Source of the DNA: DASZHJ01 sp035938015
GTDB lineage: Bacteria; Pseudomonadota; Alphaproteobacteria; ATCC43930; CGMCC-115725
NCBI GenBank assembly: GCA_035938015.1
Contig: DASZHJ010000505.1
Coordinates: 1 to 13,322, forward strand
DNA: 13,322 bases
Direction: 5' to 3'
The position numbers were made by a program, and so were the translations under genes. The notes beneath the pieces are model-generated. The model had not been told where the DNA came from, did no database searches, and saw only the letters and a program-made list of their open reading frames with translations. Below are positions 6,610 through 13,322 of this stretch, in pieces (the stretch's first letter is position 1; each line of letters opens with the position of its first letter).

Positions 6610-7889
6610 GGTCCTTGGTCTCCTTCATCGCGGTCCAGGCGGAACAGGCGCCGCGCCAATGCTTCGGCCTCGGCGGCGTCACCGGCGGACGCCGCCAGAC
6701 CGCGCAACACCTCGGACGGCGCGTGCAGCAGCCGCTTGACGAGAAGCCGCGTCGCCGCCTCGGCGTCAAGTCCCGGCTCCTCGCGCAAGAGAGCCGCCCG
6801 AACCGTCTCGAAATGGTTGCGCAACGCCGTAACCACTGGCACTGCCGCCCGTTCCGCTTGACGCCGATGAAAGGCGTCAAGCTCAGCCTCCAGCACGGCC
6901 CAAGCTTCGGCCGCGGCCGCCTCGCGCGCATTCCGCCCCGCGACCGCGGCGCGCTCGAGATCGTCGAGAGTATAGAGGAACGCGCCGTCGAGATCGTTGA
7001 CGGCCGGCTCGACGGTCGGCGGGATCGCCGCGTCGATCACGAACACCGGCCGCCGGCGGCGCAGGCGGAGCACGGCTCTCATCGTATCGGCTGAGAGCAT
7101 GCGGGATCCGCCGGTCGCTGCCGCGACGACGATATCGCCCTCCGCGAGCAACGCTGCCGTCGGCGGAAAGGATACCCACGGGCAGGATAGCCGCGCGGCG
7201 ACCGGCTCCACCACCGGCGGCGCGCCCGACACAATCACTCTGCCGAGGCCCGCGCGCCGAAGTTGATCCAACATCAGCTCACCCATCTCGCCCGTCCCGA
7301 CCAGCAGGCCGACAGCGCGGTCGAGACCGCCGTGGATTTCACGCGCCAGCTCCACCGCGGCGGCCGCGAGCGAGCCAGGGCGCTCGCCGATCCGTGTCTC
7401 GCGTCGCACCCTCCGGGCCGCAGCAAAGGCTCCCTGCAAGGCAATCTCGAGGCCGCCTCCCACCAGTCCCGCCTCGCTGGCGATCCGGTGCGCGCTGCGC
7501 AGTTGCCCAAGGATGTGCGGCTCCCCCAGCACAAGACTTTCCAGCGAGCTTGCCACGGCGAAGAGATGGCGCAGGGCGAGCGCGCCCTCATGTGTGTAGA
7601 GCGCGGATGCCGACTGCTCGGACGTGACCCTGAGGCGCTCGGCGAGGTACGCGGCAAAGTCGCGCCGCGCCGCGTCGGCCTCGGGGCCCATGGTGATGAG
7701 CTCGATGCGCTCGCAGGTCGCGAGCAGCGTCAGGTCCTGGAACCCCTTCGCTCGGAGCCGGTCCAACTCGGATGCGAGGTTGGCCTCGACAAGCGCAAAC
7801 TGCTCGCGCCACGCCGCCGGCGTGGTTCGGTGATCGGCGCCGATGACGAGCAGTCTCCCGCCCGTTTCGGCTGTTTCGCCGCCGGGCAT
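6606..7889 (-). CDS. hemA: Glutamyl-tRNA reductase (C5 pathway of 5-aminolevulinate synthesis)
   Basis: GluTR reduces glutamyl-tRNA(Glu) with NADPH to glutamate-1-semialdehyde, the first committed step of heme/tetrapyrrole synthesis by the C5 route. The 427-residue protein is of normal length (418 in E. coli). The catalytic domain has VIGADHRTTPAAWREQF (15-31), the nucleophile Cys59 in LLATCERIEL, and HLFAVASSLESLVLGE (108-123) followed by PHILGQ. The NADPH domain has GTGEMGE (198-204) and VIDAAIPPTVEP (284-295). The helical dimerisation domain ends with LLHAPSEVLRGLA (388-400). Two usual residues differ: TCNR reads TCER, and GEPQI reads GEPHI. The ATG at 7889 has AGGGTGA overlapping the hisS stop as its Shine-Dalgarno. 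Its TGA overlaps the prfA GTG by four bases. This is unrelated to ALA synthase, which is also called hemA in many alphaproteobacteria. Confidence 0.95.
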   Translation of the reverse strand: MPGGETAETGGRLLVIGADHRTTPAAWREQFALVEANLASELDRLRAKGFQDLTLLATCERIELITMGPEADAARRDFAAYLAERLRVTSEQSASALYTHEGALALRHLFAVASSLESLVLGEPHILGQLRSAHRIASEAGLVGGGLEIALQGAFAAARRVRRETRIGERPGSLAAAAVELAREIHGGLDRAVGLLVGTGEMGELMLDQLRRAGLGRVIVSGAPPVVEPVAARLSCPWVSFPPTAALLAEGDIVVAAATGGSRMLSADTMRAVLRLRRRRPVFVIDAAIPPTVEPAVNDLDGAFLYTLDDLERAAVAGRNAREAAAAEAWAVLEAELDAFHRRQAERAAVPVVTALRNHFETVRAALLREEPGLDAEAATRLLVKRLLHAPSEVLRGLAASAGDAAEAEALARRLFRLDRDEGDQGP

Positions 7890-7901
7890 GGCGGAATCAC
7901 C

Positions 7902-9146
7902 CTAGCGGTAGGAGGCGAGGCGCTCCGCGAGCTGCGAAAGTGGCACCTCGGATTGGCTGCCGCCATCGAGGTCGCGCACGGTCGCCGCCGCGCGGGCGAG
8001 CTCGTCCTCGCCGATCAGCACCGCGACACGGGCGTGGATCTTGTTGGCGCGCTTCATGCGCCGACTCACGTTGCCGGAATACCCGAGGTCGACGTGGAAC
8101 CCCGCCCGCCGCAGGTCGCGCGCGATCCCGGGCGCCACCGTCTCGCCTTTCTCGCCCACCGGCACCACGACAATCGGCCGGGGCGCGGGTGCTGGATCCG
8201 CGATCAGCATCGCCAAGCGCTCGATCCCAGCGGCCCAGCCGACCCCAGGAGTATCCGGCCCGCCCATGAGCGCCATCAGCCCGTCGTAACGGCCGCCGCC
8301 CAAGACGGTGCCCTGCGCGCCCAGATGCTCGGTCACGAATTCGAAGGCCGTGTGGCAGTAGTAGTCGAGGCCGCGCACCAGCCGGGGGCTCAGTTGATAG
8401 CCAATGCCGAGGTGGTCGAGCCCGGCACGAACCTGGGAGAAGAACCTGCGGCTGCCGTCGTTGAGATATTGATCGAAGCTCGGGACTCCCGCCGAGATTC
8501 GCCGGTCGCCTTCGTCTTTCGAATCGAGGATGCGGAGCGGGTTGACCTCCAGACGACGCCGGCTGTCCTCGGAAAGGTCCGCGGCGTGCTTGCCGAAATA
8601 GTCGATGAGCGCCTCGCGATAGGCGCGCCGGCTTGCGGTGTCGCCGAGCGTATTGAGCTCCAGGACGGTGCGCTCGAGAATGCCGAGCTCACGAAGGATC
8701 TCCGCGCCTAATTCGATCACCTCCACATCCGCCTGCGGCTGCGGCACGCCGATGAGCTCCACGTCGATCTGGTGGAATTGGCGGAATCGACCCTTCTGCG
8801 GTCGCTCGTGGCGGAACATCGGCCCACTCGCGAAGAACTTCAGCGGCAGGTTCTGGGTCAGACCGTTGGAGATTATCGCGCGGACGATGCCGGCGGTGTA
8901 TTCGGGCCGAAGCGTGATCTCGTCGCCGCTGCGGTCGCGGAAGGTGTACATCTCCTTGACGACGATGTCGGTGGTCTCGCCGATCGGACGCGAGAACACC
9001 TCGGTGAACTCGAAGATCGGCGTGGCGATCTCCTGATAGCCGTAGCGCTCGGCGATCAGCCGCGCCGTCTCCGAGACGCGACGGTGCCGGCTCTGCTCGG
9101 CGGGGAGAAGATCCTGTGTGCCGCGGACCGGCTGCAGTGTGGGCAT
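7902..9146 (-). CDS. hisS: Histidyl-tRNA synthetase
   Basis: HisRS is a class II aminoacyl-tRNA synthetase that charges tRNA-His in the cytoplasm. The 414-residue protein (numbered from the ATG at 9146) has RGTQDLLP near the N-terminus and motif 2 as FRHERPQKGRFRQFHQ (about 111-126). The HisRS-specific segments are LVRGLDYYCHTAFEF (256-270) and GGGRYDGLMALMG (283-295), and motif 3 is GVGWAAGIERLAM (301-313). A C-terminal anticodon-binding domain runs from about 324 to the end. All catalytic signatures are intact. A GTG lies directly before the ATG (start 9149), so the start could be one codon longer. No clear Shine-Dalgarno is seen in the 20 bp after ispG, which suggests coupling to ispG translation. 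The stop TAG is 12 bp before the hemA start. Confidence 0.97.
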   Translation of the reverse strand: MPTLQPVRGTQDLLPAEQSRHRRVSETARLIAERYGYQEIATPIFEFTEVFSRPIGETTDIVVKEMYTFRDRSGDEITLRPEYTAGIVRAIISNGLTQNLPLKFFASGPMFRHERPQKGRFRQFHQIDVELIGVPQPQADVEVIELGAEILRELGILERTVLELNTLGDTASRRAYREALIDYFGKHAADLSEDSRRRLEVNPLRILDSKDEGDRRISAGVPSFDQYLNDGSRRFFSQVRAGLDHLGIGYQLSPRLVRGLDYYCHTAFEFVTEHLGAQGTVLGGGRYDGLMALMGGPDTPGVGWAAGIERLAMLIADPAPAPRPIVVVPVGEKGETVAPGIARDLRRAGFHVDLGYSGNVSRRMKRANKIHARVAVLIGEDELARAAATVRDLDGGSQSEVPLSQLAERLASYR

Positions 9147-9169
9147 CACACGCGATCGAACAGGCGGCG

Positions 9170-10303
9170 CTACTGCGCCGCCTGCGGCGCCGCCTCGGCG
9201 GCGGCCTTCTTGGCCTCGATCTGCTTCACCTTGTCCTCGACGAGCTGCGCCAAGTGCTCGACGATGTCCGCATCCTTGAGGCGGTGATCGGGCACGCCCG
9301 CCACATAGACCTGATGCGTGCCGTTGCCGCCGCCGGTGAAGCCGACGTCGGTCTCACGCGCCTCGCCGGGCCCGTTGACCACGCAGCCGATGACCGAGAG
9401 CGTGATCGGGGTCGTGATGTGAGCCAGGCGCTCCTCGAGCGCCTCGACGGTCTTGATCACATTGAATTGCTGGCGCGCGCAAGAGGGGCACGCGATGACC
9501 GTGACACCGCGCCGGCGCAACTGCAGAGATTTAAGGATCTCGTAGCCGACCCGGACCTCCTCGACCGGATCCGCCGAGAGCGAAACACGGATGGTATCGC
9601 CGATCCCGCCCCAAAGCAGCATGCCGAGCCCAACGGAGGATTTCACGGTGCCGCCAACCAGACCGCCCGCCTCTGTGATGCCGAGATGCAGCGGATAGTC
9701 GCAGGCTTCCGCAAGCTGCTGATAGGCGGCGACCGCCAGGAACACGTCGGAGGCCTTGCAAGAGATCTTGAACTCGAAGAAGTCGTTGTCCTCAAGGATC
9801 TTCGCGTGGGTGAGCGCGCTCTCTACCATCGCCTCGGGACAAGGCTCGCCGTAGCGCTCCAGAAGATCCCTCTCGAGGGAGCCGGCGTTCACCCCGATCC
9901 GCATGGAGCAGCCGTGGTCCTTCGCGGCTTTCACCACTTCACGCACCCGCTGGGAGGAACCGATGTTGCCCGGGTTGATGCGCAGACAGGCGGCACCGGC
10001 CTGGGCGGCCTCGATGGCCCGCTTGTAGTGAAAATGGATGTCCGCCACGATCGGCACCTCCGAGCGGCGCACGATTTCCTTGAGGGCAGCGGTCGAGCCC
10101 TCGTCGGGGCAGGAGACGCGGACGATATCCGCGCCCGCGCGGGTGAGCGCTTCGATCTGGTGTATCGTCGCCTCGGCGTCCGTGGTGAGCGTGTTGGTCA
10201 TGGACTGGACTGTGATCGGCGCCTCGCCGCCGACCGGAACCTTCCCCACCCGGATCTGTCGGCTCTTGCGTCGTAGAATCTCTCGATAGGCTCGCACCGT
10301 CAT
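9170..10303 (-). CDS. ispG: 4-hydroxy-3-methylbut-2-en-1-yl diphosphate synthase (flavodoxin/ferredoxin)
   Basis: IspG (GcpE) carries out the penultimate step of the MEP isoprenoid pathway, the reductive ring opening of methylerythritol cyclodiphosphate to HMBPP, using a [4Fe-4S] cluster. The 377-residue protein is close to the family's short bacterial form (372 in E. coli). The cluster ligands are visible: Cys272 and Cys275 in ACPSCARQQF, Cys307 in VIGCVVNGPGEA, and Glu314. The N-terminal barrel begins with RQIRVGKVPVGGEAPITVQS and contains LRINPGNIG near 107-115. The C-terminal tail (about 360-377) is Ala/Lys-rich and dispensable-looking. The ATG at 10303 has GAGGAG nine bases upstream, and a promoter lies about 60 bases above. 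hisS follows after 20 bp. Confidence 0.97.
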   Translation of the reverse strand: MTVRAYREILRRKSRQIRVGKVPVGGEAPITVQSMTNTLTTDAEATIHQIEALTRAGADIVRVSCPDEGSTAALKEIVRRSEVPIVADIHFHYKRAIEAAQAGAACLRINPGNIGSSQRVREVVKAAKDHGCSMRIGVNAGSLERDLLERYGEPCPEAMVESALTHAKILEDNDFFEFKISCKASDVFLAVAAYQQLAEACDYPLHLGITEAGGLVGGTVKSSVGLGMLLWGGIGDTIRVSLSADPVEEVRVGYEILKSLQLRRRGVTVIACPSCARQQFNVIKTVEALEERLAHITTPITLSVIGCVVNGPGEARETDVGFTGGGNGTHQVYVAGVPDHRLKDADIVEHLAQLVEDKVKQIEAKKAAAEAAPQAAQ

Positions 10304-10365
10304 GGGGAATTGCTCCTCACTGGACGCTTGTCCGGCACCGGCTTAGGGGAACCGATATGAGCTGC

Positions 10366-10394
10366 CTTATAGCGCGTTTCCAGACCAGCGGCAA
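10366..10394 (-). promoter_or_regulatory. Candidate sigma-70 promoter for the ispG-hisS-hemA-prfA-prmC run
   Basis: On the minus strand TTGCCG (10394-10389) and TATAAG (10371-10366) are 17 bases apart. The -10 matches five of six consensus bases and the -35 four of six. Transcription would begin near 10359, giving a leader of about 56 bases before the ispG ATG at 10303. No other good promoter is visible before prmC ends, so this one could drive all five genes. No intrinsic terminator separates it from the RodZ-like gene, so read-through may add to it. Confidence 0.55.
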
Positions 10395-10418
10395 AACGCG
10401 GGGTCCGAACGCTGGAGC

Positions 10419-11525
10419 CTATTGGATGCCCTTGGCTCCCGCACCCGCGGCCAAGATCTCGCGGGGATCGATGGCGACCGTCTTGCGAAGCAAATCAACA
10501 ACCTGAGGGCCTGGCAGGGCTTTGCCATCCACGGACACCTCGACCCCCTTGGCGTTGCCGACGCGCATGGTCAGTCCGGCCTTATCCGGCATCCGGTAAA
10601 CGTCTCCCGGGCGCAGCATCCGCTTGAACAGCATGGTATCGCCGTCGCGGACCTCCAGCCAGCAGTCGCCGGTTGCCCGCAACGCAATCCGATAGGGGCC
10701 CGTAGTCACACCGAAGAGATGGGCAGGATCTACCGGAGCAGTGGTTGGCGCGGTCGCGGGAGCAGGGAGGCTCGCCATCTGGCTGTCAGGAGCGGGAGGC
10801 GGCAATCCACGAGGTTGCGCGGGCACCGCCTGCGTTCGCGCCTGCGCCAGCAGAATGGACTGGGAAACCGCACTTTCAGACGCCGATTGAGGCGCTGGCG
10901 CGGGCACGGGCGCGGTCGGCTGAGCGGACGGCGCCGCGCTCGCAGCCGTCACCGCCGTAGACGGCGCCGCGGCGGCCGCATCGCTGGGCGGGGCTGGTAT
11001 CGTGGCTTCCGAAGGCGGAGCCAACAGCGCCGTTGGAACGGCGGCAACCTGCTCCGACCGCCCGTGATCGGTGGACGATATGTAGTACCAGATGCCGTAC
11101 CCGCAGAGGGCGACGATCACGCCTCCGAGCAGGATGGTGCTACCGGGCACACTCCGCTCGCTCACCGGCATCGGGAAGCTCAGGTCATTCTTGAATTCCT
11201 GGCCCTCGACCTCTTGCTTGAAGCGGCGGACCATCTCGGGACCGTCGAGGCCCAGATACTCCGCATAGGTGCGAATGAACCCGATCGCGTAGGTGCCGCC
11301 CGGCAGCTCCTCGTATCGCCCGTCCTCGATCGCCTGCAGATGGGATGCCCGGATCCGGAGCGCGGCACCGATCTGTCCAACATCGCGGCCGAAGCCCTGC
11401 CGCGCCTGGCGCAACAGCGCCCCTACGCTGTGCGAGCGCTTGAGCGCCGCATTGCTGAGATCGAACTCGTCCTCAAATTCGGTGTCGTCAGCGTCGTCGC
11501 GACTGAACCGCGAAAGAAACCCCAT
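10419..11525 (-). CDS. rodZ: RodZ-like membrane protein: cytoplasmic HTH, one TM segment, Pro/Ala linker, DUF4115 domain
   Basis: RodZ links MreB filaments to the membrane-bound cell-wall elongation machinery and helps to set rod shape. From the ATG at 11525 the protein has 368 residues. Residues 1-30 are charged. About 32-98 form a RodZ-type HTH (VGALLRQARQGFGRDVGQIG, then EELPGGTYAIGFIRTYAEYLG). About 128-150 is one hydrophobic span ending GYGIWYYIS. About 160-270 is a low-complexity Ala/Pro/Ser linker, and 278-350 matches the DUF4115 C-terminal domain (CWLEVRDGD, LRPGDVYRMP, VSVDGKALP). The frame is open 27 codons further to a TTG at 11606. I chose the ATG because GAGAGG sits nine bases before it and the extension is arginine-rich and unlike the family. 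rodZ directly before ispG and hisS is also the E. coli order, which supports the name. A role with MreB in this organism is inferred. Confidence 0.85.
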   Translation of the reverse strand: MGFLSRFSRDDADDTEFEDEFDLSNAALKRSHSVGALLRQARQGFGRDVGQIGAALRIRASHLQAIEDGRYEELPGGTYAIGFIRTYAEYLGLDGPEMVRRFKQEVEGQEFKNDLSFPMPVSERSVPGSTILLGGVIVALCGYGIWYYISSTDHGRSEQVAAVPTALLAPPSEATIPAPPSDAAAAAPSTAVTAASAAPSAQPTAPVPAPAPQSASESAVSQSILLAQARTQAVPAQPRGLPPPAPDSQMASLPAPATAPTTAPVDPAHLFGVTTGPYRIALRATGDCWLEVRDGDTMLFKRMLRPGDVYRMPDKAGLTMRVGNAKGVEVSVDGKALPGPQVVDLLRKTVAIDPREILAAGAGAKGIQ

Positions 11526-11606
11526 TCGCGCGAACCTCTCCGCTCTCCCCCGAGGCCGAATTTCCTGGATCCTCGTCGGCCGTGTCACCCGCAGCCGGAG
11601 CTGCAA

Positions 11607-11635
11607 TTTTTATCAGTTACGGCCGGCTATCGCAA
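11607..11635 (-). promoter_or_regulatory. Weak candidate sigma-70 promoter for the RodZ-like gene
   Basis: On the minus strand TTGCGA (11635-11630) and TAAAAA (11612-11607) are separated by 17 bases. Each hexamer matches the sigma-70 consensus at four of six positions. The start would fall near 11600, about 75 bases before the ATG at 11525. It lies in the only AT-rich patch of the ptsP-rodZ gap. No intrinsic terminator for ptsP was seen, so read-through from ptsP is equally possible. Confidence 0.3.
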
Positions 11636-11689
11636 CGCCTGCGGCGGGTTCGGGCAGGAAATCTTCGCACACTTCCAGTTGACGGACGG

Positions 11690-13322
11690 TTAAACAGCAA
11701 CGCCATGGTCCCTCGCGAAGGCCCGCAGCTTGGCGCGCAGGCTGTGGTCCCCCGCACCGAGGTGGTGGCTCAGGAACTCCTCCAGCGGCGCCAAGGCAAG
11801 GCTCCGGATCATCGCCTTAACGGGACCGATCCCTCCGGAATTCATGGAGAGGGTGCGCAGGCCCAATCCCACCAGCGCCATGGCATCGAGCGGCGATCCC
11901 GCCATCTCGCCACATACGCTCAAGGGCACGCCGCGCTCATGCGCCCCGCGCACGACTTCGGCGATGGCGCTCAGGAAGCCCGGGGCGAGCGTATCGTAGC
12001 GGTCAGTGAGACGAGGATTGCCGCGATCGCTCGCGAACAGGAACTGGGCGAGGTCGTTGGTGCCGATGGAGACGAAATCGACCCGCGAGAGCAGCATGGG
12101 GAGCTGAAAGAGCAGCGCGGGCACCTCGAGCATCACGCCGACCTTGACGGCGCTCGGCACGCCGCCGCCGCGCTTGCGCTCGCGCTGAAGCTCTGTCTCC
12201 AGGATCGCGCGCGCGGCATCGAACTCCGCGACCTCCGCAACCATGGGAAACATGACACGCAGGGGCAGTCCCGAGCTGGCGCGCAGGAGCGCACGCACCT
12301 GTTGACGCAGCATCGCCGGACGATCGAGCGAGATGCGCAGCGCGCGCCAGCCCATCGCGGGGTTCTCCTCCTCGGTCTCGGGCAGGTAGGGCAGCAGCTT
12401 GTCGCCGCCGATGTCGAGCGTGCGGAACACCACCGGCCGCTCCCGCGCCTGCTCGAGGACGCGGGCGTAAAGCTCAACCTGCGCTTTGACGCCCGGAAAC
12501 GCATTCCGGATCATGAATGGCAATTCGGTGCGAAAGAGCCCAATACCGGCGGCGCCGGTCTCGTCCAGGTAGGGCAGGTCGAGCGTGAGGCCCGCGTTGA
12601 GGTGCAGGTCGATCTGGACGCCGTCCCGTGTCGCCGCCGGGAGCGCGCGCAACGCGGCGTAGCCGGCACGCTCACCGAGTCGAACCTTGATCGCCTGGTC
12701 GACAGCCTGCAGGATGTCCTCGCCGGGCCGCACCAGCACCTGCGCCTCGTCCCCGTTCACCACCACCAGATCGCCCATCTCGATCCGATGCAGCGCGCCG
12801 CGGAGCCGCCCGACCATCGGAATATCGAGCGCGCGCGCGACGATCGCGACGTGAGCAGTGGCCGAACCCTCCTCGAGCGCCACCCCGCGCAGCCGGCGGC
12901 GGTCGTAGTCCAGGAGCTCCGCCGGCCCAAGCGAGCGCGCCACCAGCACGAATTCGTCCGGCAGCTCCGAGAGCGAGGCCGAGATAGGCTTGCCCGCGAG
13001 ATGCTGGAGCAGGCGGTTGGTGAGATCCTCCAGGTCCATCAGGCGCTCGCGGATATAGGGGTCGCTCGCCTGGCTCATGCGGTGCCGGGTGTCGTCCTGC
13101 ACCTTCTGCACCGCAGCCTCGGCCGTGAGGCCGCTGCGCACGGCTTCGCGAATGCGCTGGATCCAGCCGCGGTCCGCCGCGAACATGCGGTAGGTCTCGA
13201 GGATGTCGCGATGCTCGCCGCCGCGAGCGACGTCGCTTTCGGCGAGCAAGGCGTCGATCGCGCTCTGCATCGAGGAGACCGCCGCGCGCAGCCGATCCAG
13301 CTCGACGTGTGGATCCTCCGCC
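11690..13322 (-). CDS. ptsP: Phosphoenolpyruvate-protein phosphotransferase of the nitrogen PTS (enzyme I-Ntr), 5' end missing
   Basis: Enzyme I-Ntr transfers phosphate from phosphoenolpyruvate to the carrier NPr in the cytoplasmic PTS-Ntr signalling chain. The reading frame stays open to the right edge, so 543 C-terminal residues are present; about 200 residues, where this family carries a GAF sensor domain, should lie outside. Numbering from the internal Met at 13270-13268, the phospho-histidine lies in ATAHVAIVARALDIP (His140). The PEP-binding barrel shows GIGLFRTELPFM (Arg247), FRTLDIGGDK near 282-291 and GTNDLAQF near 403-410. The catalytic cysteine is in SVCGEMAG (Cys453). These mark an intact enzyme I core; the sugar-PTS enzyme PtsI is less likely because residues continue upstream of the usual enzyme I start and because of the neighbours, but the GAF domain itself is not visible. 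It ends in TAA, 164 bp before the RodZ-like gene. The internal Met is not the true start. Confidence 0.92.
   Translation of the reverse strand, partial: AEDPHVELDRLRAAVSSMQSAIDALLAESDVARGGEHRDILETYRMFAADRGWIQRIREAVRSGLTAEAAVQKVQDDTRHRMSQASDPYIRERLMDLEDLTNRLLQHLAGKPISASLSELPDEFVLVARSLGPAELLDYDRRRLRGVALEEGSATAHVAIVARALDIPMVGRLRGALHRIEMGDLVVVNGDEAQVLVRPGEDILQAVDQAIKVRLGERAGYAALRALPAATRDGVQIDLHLNAGLTLDLPYLDETGAAGIGLFRTELPFMIRNAFPGVKAQVELYARVLEQARERPVVFRTLDIGGDKLLPYLPETEEENPAMGWRALRISLDRPAMLRQQVRALLRASSGLPLRVMFPMVAEVAEFDAARAILETELQRERKRGGGVPSAVKVGVMLEVPALLFQLPMLLSRVDFVSIGTNDLAQFLFASDRGNPRLTDRYDTLAPGFLSAIAEVVRGAHERGVPLSVCGEMAGSPLDAMALVGLGLRTLSMNSGGIGPVKAMIRSLALAPLEEFLSHHLGAGDHSLRAKLRAFARDHGVAV

Noticed and set aside
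7263..8711. Plus-strand open frame of 482 codons opposite hemA and hisS
   Set aside because: It crosses the hisS-hemA junction on the opposite strand and has no recognisable domain; both genes beneath it are intact.
9116..10276. Plus-strand open frame of 386 codons opposite ispG
   Set aside because: It mirrors ispG almost exactly and has no motif; it is a shadow of codon bias.
11526..11606. 27-codon N-terminal extension of the RodZ-like protein from TTG at 11606
   Set aside because: TTG without a clear ribosome site, arginine-rich and unlike the family; it overlaps the likely promoter region. The ATG at 11525 has GAGAGG.
10422..11693. Plus-strand open frame of 423 codons opposite the RodZ-like gene
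   Set aside because: Its Arg/Gly-rich middle is the antisense reading of the Ala/Pro linker; no start signal or family match.
11678..11693. CtrA-like site TTAA-N7-TCAAC at the ptsP stop
   Set aside because: One mismatch to TTAA-N7-TTAAC; a 9-base pattern with one mismatch is expected by chance in a window this size.

Overview
The window is a GC-rich stretch of bacterial chromosome in which every supportable gene lies on the minus strand, so transcription runs from high to low coordinates. The likely source is an alphaproteobacterium, probably of the Rhodospirillales type. The grounds are the DUF4167 gene (a family essentially confined to that class) between prmC and clpB, and a ptsP / RodZ-like / ispG / hisS / prfA / prmC order. 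I cannot name a genus. The window looks like core housekeeping DNA: no insertion sequence, phage gene, CRISPR array, rRNA or tRNA was seen.

In order of transcription the layout is: ptsP (nitrogen-PTS enzyme I, 5' end off the right edge); a 164-bp gap; a RodZ-like membrane HTH protein; a 115-bp gap holding a good sigma-70-type promoter; then a tight run ispG, hisS, hemA, prfA, prmC. In that run the gaps are 20 and 12 bp, followed by two 4-base stop/start overlaps. Next come a gap with two tandem hairpins, the DUF4167 gene, a gap with a clear sigma-32-type heat-shock promoter, clpB, a 93-bp gap with a small hairpin, and an SDR oxidoreductase gene. The left 393 bases hold no convincing complete gene. 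They do hold a near-consensus sigma-70 promoter pointing off the left edge, with a perfect DnaA box and inverted repeats downstream of it.

The genes cover isoprenoid synthesis (ispG), tRNA-His charging (hisS), the first committed step of tetrapyrrole synthesis from glutamyl-tRNA (hemA), translation termination and its methylation (prfA, prmC), disaggregation of heat-damaged protein (clpB), cell shape (rodZ) and PTS-Ntr signalling (ptsP). RF1 and the methyltransferase that modifies its GGQ loop are translationally coupled.

The most notable point is hemA. It encodes glutamyl-tRNA reductase (C5 pathway), whereas most alphaproteobacteria make 5-aminolevulinate with ALA synthase. Its position joins two gene strings that are separate in E. 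coli (rodZ-ispG-hisS and hemA-prfA-prmC) into one. No wholly new system was found. The left-edge promoter and leader region is the least explained part.
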